DNA from: Lactarius indigo
Lineage: Eukaryota; Basidiomycota; Agaricomycetes; Russulales; Russulaceae
Direction of reading: 5' to 3'
Assembly: GCA_025766275.1 (NCBI GenBank)
Contig: JAFKAC010000017.1
Coordinates: 1 to 64,000, forward strand
DNA length: 64,000 nt
Shown: piece by piece, positions 48,897-60,301 of the stretch
Layout: each line of letters starts with the position of its first letter
How positions within the stretch are numbered: position 1 is the stretch's first letter
The notes under the pieces: model-generated
What the model was told of the DNA's origin: nothing
The model's input: the letters and a program-made list of their open reading frames with translations, nothing else
Databases searched by the model: none
Position numbers and translations under genes: made by a program

Positions 48897-50433
48897 TTAT
48901 TCATAGACGTAGCATAAAATCCCACTGGTCGTATCCATCACATCGCCTATCAAAACCTCCGGAAACAGCCCATCCGCCAGCATCACCGAACTCAGCTGCA
49001 CATGCGAAAACACATACAAATCGACTTAGTTATCTTCTAGAACTTAATGAGTGTAAAGCCTTACATTGAGGAATGGAGGAGCGCCGGTGGGGTACTTGTT
49101 GTACGACTCGACGCTTTGGAGAGCTTGGACAGAGCCACCAAAGAAACTCTCGGCATTTGTCTGGTTGCGGTGCTGCCAGTCGTACCATAGTTTGTCGATC
49201 ATCTGCCGCGGAACAGAGTGATACGTCAGTTGACGTCGTATTACACAAGCAAACGAGCTCACTGCATGATGCAGCCAAAAGAGAGGGTCTGGGGCAAGAA
49301 AATTAATACACTGAGAAATTATTTGGCGTGTTTTGGGCCTACCATTAGGAGCCCATTTGGGACCAACTATGCAATTCGAGGAGTTTTGTGGACAGCTTCC
49401 GGCTAGATCGCTGAAAATATTTGATGTGAGATGTGTTGAAATTATACGTGACCAAGAAGCAGTATACTACTCACGCGCCAACAATTAAGTGCACGGCGCT
49501 GTGTGGACCCTGATGTATCTAGATCAGGACTGCCGACAACCATATCCGTTTCTCACTCACAGCCTCGAGCGCCTTCTGGAACCCTTTGTAGTCTGGGATT
49601 TCGAGAATTTTTTCAACTGCAGGGGCCAGGAATGTCTTGTTGGCTTCCAACGTGGGATCCGTGAACCCCACGAACGGAATGTCGAATGGTCGCAGCGTGA
49701 AGTTGCGACGTACGATATGCGGAGAGGGATATGAGAGATGGAGCTTCCTAAAGCCACCATCAGGTACGCTGTAATCGGCCTTCGGAACTCCCCAGCCGCC
49801 AAGTCCACTTTTGGGATTTGAGTCATTCCAGAACGACGATTCAAAAAAGTTTGGTGCATCTACGAATAATGGGCATTTAGACATTGGGGAGGACAAAGGG
49901 AGATGACCTATGGTCCAATTCCAATATGGCGATACTCCGTGATACCCGCACCTGTACTTGAGAGCTTCTTCGAAGACATGCAAGTACCAGCGGTGCCAAG
50001 GAAAGAATTGCCCAGTGAAGTGTATCTTAGTATTCAAATCCATATGGAGATACACGAAGTCTGTCGAAGAATTGTTATCTATCACCTGTCACTGGTTGGT
50101 AAAAGGGATATGTCGAACCATCATAATAGGAGCTTGACGCATTGACCGGTGGAATGAGTGATACCGAACGTTTCACCGCAGGAGTCAGAGCCGGGTCGTG
50201 TGGCAAATGTGACAAGCACTATAGTCAACGCCGTTGAGATCACGAAAATCGGCACTGTGAGCTCCACGTACATTAACAGCTCGAATCCATTCCGTTTTCT
50301 CTCGTGTTCTAAGTGCTCTCCATTCCTTGCGTACAGCCGGCTTGATGCAGGCCTTCTCTTGGTAAGTAGAAGATGCGCCAACTACCAAGGAAAAGATAGA
50401 AAGCGAGACCAAGAAAGCCCCAAGAACGAGCAT
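48897..50433 (-). CDS. Secreted tyrosinase (copper oxidase)
   Basis: Nine exons on the minus strand: 50272-50433, 50119-50218, 49908-50060, 49561-49859, 49475-49509, 49343-49410, 49263-49288, 49065-49202 and 48897-48995 (359 aa), all GT-AG and in phase. Residues 1-20 are a signal peptide (MLVLGAFLVSLSIFSLVVGA). Copper site A histidines lie in VYLHMDLN and IHFTGQFFPWHRWYLHVFEE. Site B lies in GPHSAVHLIVGADL and FWLHHAMIDKLWYDW. It oxidises monophenols and diphenols to quinones, feeding melanin or defence chemistry; lacking the long C-terminal cap of cellular tyrosinases, it fits the short secreted class. No lesions are seen. A paralogue starts at 62844. It lacks the intron that the paralogue has between NTK/R and IHF. 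Confidence 0.93.
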
Positions 50434-51307
50434 AGCTGCACGAGAAAGTGTGGGGTAAAGGCTGTCCTATTTATTGCTCGTGACTCATGTATGTGTGATG
50501 CAATCCGACCAATAGCCCTAACCGGTGGAAGGTACTACTGTAACGAGGTTCTTATTTGAATGTTGTCCGACGACCGTGGGCGTATGGGCGTAAGAGTATT
50601 GTTTCAGTGACATTGTTTTCGGAGAGGTGAGGCATCTGTGCGCATGAAGCGCACTTCAGCACGGAGAATAGAATTATCCTAGTCCCGGTAGACAAGCAGG
50701 TATGATAAGTGATGGGATATAGTCCGATAACCGGACAACGCTCGATTAGAACACGCCTCTATGAGGGCACCCGGCGTGTTTCTACAAAAAAAATTAACAT
50801 TGAGTTACATTTCTGGACTCCAGGGAAATCAGAAGAGCCGAGAAGGCTCGTATAACTCGATCCTAAGGAAGACACAAGGGCCCGCAAGCGGTGCGTCCGC
50901 GTAGTCCACTCCACAGACAGCTGTACACAAGACCAGCTAACTGTTAGCTACCTCGACGGGCCAGTCTCTTGTGCCTCTGCCACGTTCATTTGAGCAGCCA
51001 GCTTCTGCACTTTCACGTCCGCGGCTGAAGGATATTTGCACAGCGATTCTCCATGCCAGCACAACTCTGAAATGGGCCGAAGAGTATCGGCTGATGGATG
51101 GTAAAAAATTCATCACTAGCGGCACAAGAAAAAAATGAAGATGACAAGTGGCGTACATGGCGGCGAGAGTATGAAATGCCGAGGACTCAAACTCAGGAGA
51201 ATGGTGCTACGCGACCACGTGAGAACTACGTTGCGGCTGTCTCACCACCACCTTCAATTATCGCTCCTTACTAACCCGTAGAACCGCCAGTGGTGGATCT
51301 TAACGTA
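50434..51307. other. Tyrosinase promoter and IWR1 5' flank
   Basis: Apart from the TATA-like box at 50468-50477, nothing is recognised. A 73-codon frame at 50937-51158 (-) has no features. Confidence 0.45.
50468..50477 (-). promoter_or_regulatory. TATA-like box of tyrosinase gene
   Basis: CAATAAATAG on the coding strand, 35 bp before the ATG. The identical ten bases occur before the second tyrosinase (62783-62792). Confidence 0.6.
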
Positions 51308-52614
51308 ATGGAAGTTGATCCAGCATCACCAATGGGCCCACAACCTTACACTATCCTTCGAATTAAGCGCAAGCGCAACGAAGAACCTCTGGATGCGTTA
51401 GGCAAGCCTTATTCGTGTCGTCATTCTACATAGCGTGAATGAAGGCGAAAGCGCAGTCATCGAATCTACCGTACGCAGAAAGAAGCGTGGAGGGCTCGAT
51501 GTGTTTCAGTTTGCCGAAACCGTGGAGCCCGAGGCTTGGGGGGACCGCTCGAAAGATCTCCAGGTGCGTCGTCATCGACCTTCGTTTGTGTTGTCGTTTC
51601 AGAACATTTTTGGTCTCCTAGGACCGCATTTCGGCACTGGAACGGGAGCAAGCGTCGAAGGCCGGAACTCCACCAGTCCATGATGACGCTCTTCATCCTC
51701 CACATTCAAGGCGACCAGACTTGTCAAGACAGTATACGGTTGTCCTTGACGATACCTCTCCAACCCCCGACCCAGCGTCACTGTGAGAAAGCGACTTCTT
51801 CCCGGGAATAAGCGACTTCTACTGATGCATCTATGTTAGTCCTTCTGCCCTCGGGGAGGACAAGGGGCAACCCGAATTTAAGCTGTATGACGCGGTTCTC
51901 ACCTCTGATGCGACCTCGGCCGTAGACCCCGAGATGGAGAAGTTTCTGCCTCTCCTCCAGGAATACCTCACTAGTGCGTAATAACCCACCTCACTACACC
52001 GGGCGTTGTGATCCCAACGAATGTATAGTTCATGACATCAAACCATCAACTTCCCGTACGTCGGACTCTACGGGTACCCTCACTCCCTCGGGCTCGCGTT
52101 CTGCGCCCGTCGCGGTTTCTGCACCAGCACCAATTCCGCCGAGGGACGACCCTGACTTCGTCTGGGACGTGTTCTACCACCGCGCGGGACTGACCAACGA
52201 ATACGATGCTGCCGCAAAAGTTGCGACATTGTACGTAGACCTGATTTCCTCTTTCAGACTGCCGGCAGTCAGTGAACCCCAATGCCGCAGGACGGGTTTA
52301 CCCAATTCATTAGCAGATGCGTATGCCTCCGCATCCGAGTCAGAGGAGGAAGATGAAGCAGATGAGGACTCGAATGGTGCACCGCATTTACGTTCACAGA
52401 GTTTTCATCCCTGACTGCAGAGTTTTTGGACGCACAGCGGAGGAGTACTATAAGAACGACTACCCCGACGAGGAGAGTTCAGCTTATGACACAGAAGGCA
52501 GTGGTACGTCTCCTCAAACATCCCACTACTCTTTTTTCCTCTGGAAGCAGCGACGCTTGACTATCTACAGACTTTTCCCTTGACGACTCTAACGATTATC
52601 ACGACTGGCGCTAA
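51308..52614 (+). CDS. IWR1: RNA polymerase II nuclear import factor Iwr1
   Basis: Eight exons: 51308-51396, 51434-51563, 51622-51782, 51840-51973, 52029-52230, 52291-52376, 52438-52503 and 52571-52614, giving 303 aa with phase-consistent GT-AG introns. The N-terminus PYTILRIKRKRNEEPLDA, then GGLDVFQFAETV, is the conserved Iwr1 start and contains the bipartite basic import signal. The C-terminal Iwr1 domain has DFVWDVFYHRAG, then an acidic run and EEYYKNDYPDEES. Iwr1 binds assembled RNA polymerase II in the cytoplasm, guides it into the nucleus and is exported again. Intron 1 is only 37 nt (51397-51433), shorter than all others here. No lesions are seen. Confidence 0.92.
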
Positions 52615-53649
52615 AGCGCCACAGCATTCGATCTTGGCCCAGAGACGGGATCTTTTGGTGGTAGGCATTTCGTTAACCTGGCTCTTAGTGGTTCTCGCAT
52701 TGCGTTTCATGTACTTAGTCTCGGTCCGCCCAATCGTACATAAAAGCGGACCTAGAACTGTGGGTCAGCTAGGTCCACGGCGTTGCCGGTCTGTAATGAG
52801 GGTTCTCCACTTCTCACAGACAGAATGTTCGCCTCCCTCTGGAAATACCGTCTTGAGTCCCACATGCGCCATTTCGTGAATCTGGCCTCAAAGAAGCCCC
52901 ACAGTCACTTCGTCCTATCATCCGCAACTGGTGCTCTAAACTAGAATATCAGAGATGGCCTCCTCTCAAGTTCGTAATGCTATACGGCTACATGTTATAT
53001 TGCGTACCTCTTTTTCGTGTACCCTTGGTTCGTCAACGCAAGCAGCTTACAGCTGGTTCCATAACGATTGTCCACTGCCATTTTGAGAACATAGTCGGTC
53101 ATCCAAAACTCGAGAGCGGGATTCATAATTAAGTCGAGGGAGAAATTCTCAGGTTATATTACGGAATTAGGGTTATAGAATAGTTATCTTGAAACAATTG
53201 GGGTTATGGAATGGTTATCTGTGTGGCTCTGCTCAACTGTGCCATCTCGGTGGCGGAGTTACCCATTCAAACCTCGCCTATGTCCAAAAAATGGTCACCA
53301 GGGGACAATCGTTATGGAACTAGCTGTAGGCGCATGCACGAACCACCACCAACGCGCCACACATATGTGCTCGCTCAGGCTACGTACCCCATGTTTGAGC
53401 CTCTCACCCGTCTAAGCGTACGGAAAGAACCCCAATGGGCCAGCGCTCTTACCCATGGCTCCGTCGTCCGCCCCTCGGCTGCTGTACCACAGGACTTCAG
53501 TCTTGCCGTACCGACCCTGTCCTAGAGGCGAGCTTGCTGACGGATGCTCTACCAATGAGTTCCTAGATAGCGTCACTGTTCAAAACCCCAGAATGTGAGC
53601 TTTCGCCTCTACACGTTCCCCTACCAATTTTTGTCGACTTACCATTTCC
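52615..53649. other. Intergenic; short tandem repeat
   Basis: No gene is supported. Two imperfect copies of a 24-25-bp unit (GGTTATAGAATAGTTATCT and GGTTATGGAATGGTTATCT) lie at about 53165-53221. Confidence 0.45.
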
Positions 53650-54951
53650 TGTACCGCCTGTCTGACCAACTACTCCTCCCAGCGGATACTATCGACCGGT
53701 CGTTTGAGAACTTTCGTTGGAAGTCTCGTTGGTGAGCATCATAATCTTCGTCATGACCGCCAACACCGCAATCTTCTCACGTGTTACTCTCGAACTGGGG
53801 TTCCTTGGGAAGAGAAAGCTGCTGCCTCTCGACGTCGATTGGAAGGAGGAATTTAGGACCACTGAGTGGCGTGAGCAGCCTGATATCCTTCCCTCTCGTT
53901 CCGATCATCTCACCCAGTCTTTTACAACGTTTTACTCAAGTTCAGATCCTCTTCTTTATCACTATCCTGCAACCAATGGCCAGGGCCGACCCCATGACTA
54001 CTCTTCCGAACCCGGCCGTTGGGGGTTCCACGAAGCGAGAGGGAAGCTAAGCTTACCAATACGAATCTCAAGCCCCGAACTCAAATCTGCCATGCCCATC
54101 CCCGTCCACCTGCACTTTTGGCACTGGCGCCGACCCGATCTGCCAGTCGTTCGTCTTTAACCCGACCTTTTCTTTCCTACCTCCGGATACTGCCAACACC
54201 ATCGACAACACAGGCGATTCCCCCGCTACCCTTGCCCAATAATGCGTCAGGCTCGAGCCACCGGCAACGCCGCGCATCGCATACCTGCCCCCTGCCTCCG
54301 CGAGAGCGTACCTGCACCGGTCGGGTTGCAGAGCGCGACAACTCTCCCACATAAGAGATATCTGTCGAGCCAAGTCTTCCCAAAGCGTCGACTTTTCTGG
54401 CCTCTCCGCCTGCTCTCCTTTCCGCACGAAGCGCCCTCAGTAGTCCCGACGGACTCCCCCCTTTCGACGACGACATCTGGGCGTGCGCGGTGAACATGCC
54501 ATTCCTTCCTATGTTCCAGAAGACGTTGACGACCGACAACAGCGCTACGGATCACTCCCAGACAGTCTACCTCGCCGCCGCCAAGTTGAACGACTTGCAC
54601 GACGGCCGCTGCAACATCCCGCCCATCGATGGTTCCAAGAAAAGTTTCACGTGTACGGCGGGGACGGCAATATTATCTCCCGTCAGGGTCACCACGCGCC
54701 TGGTTTTGGTCGTGTCCGGGCCGAAGTGACTAGTGACCTGATGACCTTTCAAGAGGCCTGCGCAGTTCTGGTGCGCAAAACCCGCACTCTTGAATTTCTC
54801 CCAGCAGTTTCGACGGAAGCGACGACGGTAGCAACGCGATGGCTGCGGCACGTCAGCAGGTCGCGCTTGTGGGCCTTGGGATGGGCGTCGGTGGGTTTGA
54901 TCTCCGACCGTGCTCGCCTGCACTGGCGGAGACACCAAATGGGTTCAATAT

Positions 54952-55086
54952 GGCATCAGGATAAACCTCCCCGTGATAATTGTGATAATTAATAATAATG
55001 ACTAGCAAACGCTAGCTGTCACTAAGTTATGATGTCAATAATTTTTCTCAATATGGAAATTATCAAAGTAGGTTTTTCACCAGCTG
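54952..55086. mobile_element. Second copy of the small inverted-repeat element
   Basis: It starts GGCATCAGGATAAACC, has the GATAATTGTGATAATT repeat, then GACTAGCAAACGCTAGCTGT and, near the other end, AAAGTAGGTTTTT. Reversed, this aligns with the copy at 40298-41091 but without the pogo-like insert; the junction reads AATTATTGACATC. It sits inside the VTS1-like relic. Confidence 0.75.
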
Positions 55087-55334
55087 AACAGGAGGAACCC
55101 ATTCAGACTTATGGGGAATATCCAACTTCTGCGTGACGGGCATCACGCTCGAGGCACAGCTACTCATACCAAATGGCCGCTGCTGGAGACGATTTAGGCA
55201 GCCTGGGCCAGGGGTCGGTGCGAACCTTGGCATGTTCGGGGATCTACGCGGCGGCTCCGGACCAGACGCTCGCCCGTCCCGGGTGGTGGCGGTTCCCAAA
55301 CCATAGTAAGGCGGTGCGAAAGACGAGCAAACTC

Positions 55335-55540
55335 TCTTCTGACGTGTCTTCGGACTTGTAACCCCCAACCCCTTCATCGGGGCTTTTCCCTTTATGTGGC
55401 TCTCTGCATCGGTCTGGTATTTACGCTGTGGGGCACCTCTTTATTACCTGCGTTTCTTAAATGTGTTGGGTTCGCGACACGACTGGTCTGTATCTCAGAT
55501 ATGTACTCCAGAATAAACATGGATCAAAAAAAAAAAAAAA
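55335..55540 (+). mobile_element. Retroposed mRNA 3' end with poly(A) and target duplication
   Basis: The 206-bp insert ends in AATAAA (about 55512), 8 bases, and 15 A (55526-55540). GACGAGCAAACTC occurs directly before the insert (55322-55334) and directly after the A-tract (55541-55553), preceded by A in both places. Removing the insert and one repeat restores a continuous Vts1-like sequence (KDEQTHDPAVPNDVAGW). The insert begins with a few codons and a TAA, then looks like a 3' UTR, so it is a 5'-truncated processed copy of some other transcript, made by LINE-type machinery (inference). Confidence 0.8.
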
Positions 55541-55790
55541 GACGAGCAAACTCATGACCCTGCGGTGCCGAACGACGTGGCCGGGTGGCCGCGCACGACT
55601 CCAGCTGCACAACTATACGCCAAACTTTGAGGGCATGATGTGGAAGGAGATGGTGACGATAGACGAGCAGGCACTCGAAGCGCGGGGCGTCGCGGCGGCT
55701 CGGTGCGCGTAGGAAAATGCTCAAGACTTTCGAAGTTGTTCGCAGGAAGATGAGCCTCCCCCTCCATCTGCGCCGTCATCGTTTGGCGGA

Positions 55791-56565
55791 CCTGTATCGG
55801 CTCGACTGGCAGTGGTTGTGGAATATCTTCTGCATAATACAAAGGAAAAATCGGTTTTCTTTTCTGGATGTTGTTGCGTGCTAAAAAGCAGCATCACACC
55901 CTCTCTTCGCCTTATGTCCGCCCTTTTTATTAGTACTGTTTCTGAACTTGTGTGATTTCTATCTAATTTATTTTCGCGAATAACGTCAGGATTGTCACTT
56001 TTCTTTTTATATGGGTGGTGGTAAGTTAGTAGTGAGGGGCCTTTCCTCAATTCCTACGCACCTCGAGTCGCCGTTCATGCACAGGGCATACAGTAGTTGT
56101 ATCTCAGCGCCTAGTCAATGATTACTTCCTTTTCTTCGCCATCTCTATTTCTTTCTTTTGTATATAGGTGACTTTAAGGTGAGTATGATACAAGTATATA
56201 TCTTATACATCGCTTCTGGACCAACAAAGTTTTTGTTTTGTTCCCGAGAGCGTCGCCTGGGGTGCGACTTAATTTGAGCTCTATGGCAGTGCAGCTCCGA
56301 ATCAGGATGCGATACATTTACGGTTCGGACGCGATATGCATAATTGGCAATCTCTCGATATTGTCATCTTACATATACAACGGGCAAAGATGGAATCGTC
56401 TGCGTACGGAGAAAAAAGACCAGAAAGAAATGAAAGGAAATTGCTGTCAGTTGGCAGGGCTATCACGTATCTTGGGGAAGGGTAGATACAAATGTGGGAA
56501 GGATCCAACGAAGAGGGATGGGGTGTCGTTAGGCCACGCTGGGAAATCGTTGGGTGTCGGAGTCC
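55791..56565. other. Intergenic, nothing recognised
   Basis: Downstream of the VTS1-like relic and F-box 3' flank; only short frames without features. Confidence 0.45.
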
Positions 56566-59500
56566 CTAGGTATGGTGAGTGTGGCGCCGTGATCGTGGAG
56601 AAGGGTCCGGGGGTCCGGCGCGCAGAGAACTGTGCCGGTTAACGAGACTGTCGAGTTGGATAGATGTAAACGAAAGGCCCCAAATGAGTGCATCATCGCG
56701 CGAGACTTTATGGTGCTCGCTTTCGAGGTGCTCTCGGAATAGTTCATTGTATCCCGTCTTGCACTCGAAGCTTCCGCAATGCGAGCACACGATCCGATAT
56801 CCATGCTTGTCTATAAGGTGATGATTGAGTCCTTTCTGTTCTCTGAAACTGGCGTGGCAGATCTGGCATTGCTTAAATGGGACATTAACTTGTATGGGGT
56901 GGCCCAAGCGCGATCGTAAGGTGATGAATGACAGTAGACCTTCCCACGACGGCTCATCCATCGCCATACGATTCTCTATACGAAGGTAACGCAGGGAATG
57001 GAGGACGGTTGTGTCCCCTCCATCGACTAGACCCAAAGCACACAAGATAGCTGTCGTAAGTTCGTCAGCCACCCGAAAGTCTGTTGTGCCACCAAATGTG
57101 CGGATAAGTTCTAGCCACTGTTCACCATCTACGTCTTCTTGCCCACTTGAAGATTGGGTCATATTGATGTGTAGATCGTCTACACGGAATAGGAATGGGG
57201 AAAACTGATCACAAACTTGAGCCGCAGCGGACAACTGCCAGTCTAATTGCTTGCACGATATTTGTAATCGGAGACATGTGGAAGCGCTTGAGTTGATAAG
57301 CAAGATGGAAATGGCATCTCCGGAGGTTCGAACGTATGCTCGATTGAGCGGGGTCTGCATTCCTGTCCGTTCTATGAATCGGCCAAGTTGCGACGCGTCC
57401 ATCGTGGGTTGGTTAAAAAATGTGATATCAATATCCCCCAGACCAGGCGCATCGATTCTCGCCACGAGACTGTCCAAGTACTTGCTGGTTCCTCGATATT
57501 TGAGGGACATCAGAGCAGGGAGAACAACGCGTTCCCCTAGCAGTGGAGGCAAGCGGAGGTAGTTTCGGTGGGGTGGGAGGGAATGGAAATTGAGTGAAAG
57601 TGTTCGAAGATTTGTCATCCCGGACAAGCTATTTGCGAACGCTTCTGGGGAAAAATACCCGGCACTAGGAATTTCGTGGAGCTGAATATTTACGAGGTCC
57701 TGGGAAGGCAAGAGTAGCCGCGGGAAAGAAGAAAAGGCAATCCTGGTTGAGTGGAGAGTGCACAGGCGTCGGCCCCACCGAAAAGCGCTGGGGAGTGTCA
57801 ACTGCATGTTATCTCTGGACAGAAGAACAAGCTCTTCTAGTTCCGAAAATGGCTCAGAGATTGCGGAAAGTTTATCGAGCAGCGAGCTGGTGAGACTGAG
57901 GCTGATGGAGCTAACACGACCAGATTGCTTCAGTGCGGCAATGATATTGTCGTCGTCCTCGGGAGCCGGAGGATCAAGACTTGGAACCCCCCCGTACTGT
58001 ATGATGATAGGCAGGGCTGGCCAACAATCTAAGGCCTTCAAAACGGGTTTTCCTGGCGTAAAGTAGAGTCGAAGATTTAGACCCAGAGGTGACGTATGTA
58101 CGATCTGTCGCCATATTTGGCAAACATACGTGAGCGTAGGCCAAGTTCGCGGGGCGGCATCCAGGTAATGGCGAAATATTTTGAGAAGGACGTCGTCGGA
58201 GAGTATCTCAATCGTCACCTGCTGAGAAAAGGGTTCTACTCTAAACGAGTTAGCGAGTGGTGGTGTGGAAAAGCGTATGCACTGTACCTGTTTCATGCGG
58301 TTCACTGATGTGGTACAGTCGTTCATATTCCACCGCTATAGGACAGCAAGAGAGCCGGCGTGAGATCATGAGTGACACTACGGCCTCCCTCAAAGGCGCA
58401 TGACGTGGCCCAGGCTGCGCTATGTAGAGCGTGTGCAGGGAAGGTAGCACAATTCTGTTCCCCCTCCCCGGCAGGTGCAAAGCACGCACGATGTTTGTCC
58501 AGTGATTCCCATCGAGATGAAACCATTTTACACCTATGAATGAGTTGAGGAGGTCCCACGACCCACTATAATCACTATCCTCCCGTCCTAATGGTCGCGT
58601 TGTACTGATGTGTAGATCTTCCACATTGAGAAAGAAAGCCGAAAACTGATTGCAAACTCGTGTCATGACCAATAGCTGCTCGCTCAATTTCTCGCATAAT
58701 ACTTGCAATTTAAGGCAAGCAGGAGCTCCTGGCTGTATGAGAGAGATGGAGATGGAACGCCCAGAAGATACAATATGCGCTCGACGGTGTGACTTGTGCA
58801 TTTCTATCCTATCGATGAATTTTCGAAGTTCTGGAACACCGAAGATGTTTTCATTTGAGAGTGTGAATTCAATATCTCCGAGATGAGGAGCAGCAATCCT
58901 GGCTACAAGGCGTTCCAAGTACCAAGAAATTCCACCAAAACGAAGGCAGGTAAGAACAGGAAGAAAAGCTCGTCCCAAGGGTTGTGGGGGTAAGACAATG
59001 AAATTGGCAGTAGAGAGGAAATGAAGTGAAAGTGACTGAAGCTGAGTCATTCCGATCAAGGCGTTCGTGAGCGCTTCTGGTGGGAACTGCCAAGAATCGA
59101 AAACTTCGTGAAACCGAAGGTCCACGAGATTCGTGGAAGAATGAAGAAGCTGTGGGAGTGCGGGAATTGCGATCCTAGTCAAATGGAGATGATGAAGGCG
59201 TGGACCCCACCGAAAATCGCCGGGCAAGGTCAGCGGCACGCCATCTCGAGACAGAAGAATGAGGCCCTCCAGTTCCGAAAATGACCTCTTGATTGAGGAT
59301 AGCTTTTCCAGAAGTGAGCTAGTGACGGTGAGGCTGATAGAACCAACACGACCAGACTGTTTAAGTGCGGCCATGATGTTATCCTCGTCCTCGGGAGCTG
59401 GGGGACCGAGCTCTAGAGATCCTCCGTACTGCACGGCGATAGGCATTGTGGGCCACTGGCGTAGAGTCTTCAATACAGGCGTCCCGTAGGTGCAGAATAT

Positions 59501-59807
59501 TCGAAGGTGTAGAGTCTGCTGAAATGAAAATACGATATGTCGCCATCTGCGACATATGTGCACAAGCCGAGGCCAATGTTGTGGAGAGACATCGAGATAA
59601 TAACGAAATATGTTGAGAAGTTGATTGTCTGAAAGCTCCCCGATCGTGACTCATTGAGAAAACGAAAAGGTCAGCTTGAGGTACAGGTATTGGCAGGAGG
59701 TGTACCTATTCCAGGGAATTCGCTTGGCGTGGTAACGGGTTGGGCGCCGCGCGATCCGTATCGGTCATGGGGATGTGTATTGAGATATCTGCGACATCAT
59801 GCATCAT
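56566..59807 (-). CDS. Double F-box/LRR protein with C2H2-like tail
   Basis: Main exons are 58288-59649 and 56566-58235, joined by a GT-AG intron (58236-58287, phase 1), plus a small upstream exon 59706-59807 starting ATG ATG. Unit 1 has the F-box LSDNQLLNIFRYYLDVSP and an LRR region. Unit 2 has the F-box IEILSDDVLLKIFRHYLDAA, an LRR region and two finger-like motifs (C-x2-C-x12-H-x4-H; then HGYRIVCSHCG with FREHLESEH). The total is about 1,000 residues. Odd point: the small first exon ends in TAG right at its GTACAC donor, where the 41-44 kb sister has GAG, and no phase joins it to the next exon without a stop; the N-terminus may be broken or misread. Translation could still start inside. 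A role in SCF substrate binding is inferred from the F-box. Confidence 0.65.
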
Positions 59808-59974
59808 GATTGACTGTTACGCCTTGAGGAAATAAAGACACTTAGGTTACTTACTTTAGAAAGGGCATGAGGGGAGAACGAACTGGGCAGCTCTTGCTGG
59901 TATATCTTTATTGCAGAACACGAGGGAACATGTAATTATCCCACGCATCAGTCGGCTCAGGCTTTGGACGCTGC

Positions 59975-60301
59975 TTACATAGTGCTCACACGCGCCGGCA
60001 GCGAGACACCCATTACAGAACACACAGCGTTGTCCCGCAACAACAGCCGCAAATCCACCGCATCCGCAATCGTCTCTCGCGGGTAACTGAAGTTACTCTC
60101 CTTACTGTAGCGCGCTTTCAAGAAGAGATAGTTACTTCCTCTCTCTACCTCGACCTCAAAGGACGTGCTTTCACCATCGAGAAATCTGGATCGCAATCCC
60201 CCCGACTCCCTGTATTCCGATGACCCTACTTGATCCTTTTCTTCGAGCTCTCTGCGGAATAGCGCGCATTGGGCTTTGCGGGGGTGTTTAGATCTGCTCA
60301 T
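59975..60301 (-). CDS. Hypothetical 108-residue protein
   Basis: The open frame starts with ATG at 60301 (MSRSKHPRKAQCALFRRELE). It is charged, has no signal peptide or membrane segment, and matches no family I know. It could be chance, since it overlaps the start of VTS1-like remnants on the other strand. Confidence 0.25.
   Translation of the reverse strand: MSRSKHPRKAQCALFRRELEEKDQVGSSEYRESGGLRSRFLDGESTSFEVEVERGSNYLFLKARYSKESNFSYPRETIADAVDLRLLLRDNAVCSVMGVSLPARVSTM

Larger units (their letters stand above)
53650..55790 (+). pseudogene. VTS1: VTS1-like SAM-domain RNA-binding protein, dead copy
   Basis: Fragments appear in the order of a fungal Vts1 protein but in changing frames. Near 53800-53870 is an LDVDWKEE segment. 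At 53940-54050 come TQVQI, then MARADPMTTLPNPAVGGS. At 54170-54240 is FNPTFSFLPPDTANT. At 54440-54700 are DDDIWACAVNMPFLPMF and TVYLAAAKLNDLHDGR. At 54750-54830 is FQEACAVLVRKTRTLEFL. The C-terminal SAM domain at 55590-55760 reads LQLHNYTPNFEGMMWKEM, then ALEARGVAA, then RKMLKTFEVVRRKM after a one-base insertion near 55698. Vts1 proteins bind hairpin RNAs and trigger mRNA decay. Stops and shifts are many; an inverted-repeat element (54952-55086) and a retroposed insert (55335-55540) interrupt it. No intact VTS1 gene is seen in this window. Confidence 0.75.

Noticed and set aside
53441..53570. tRNA-like stretch near a GAGTTCCTAGA motif
   Set aside because: No cloverleaf: D and anticodon stems do not form.
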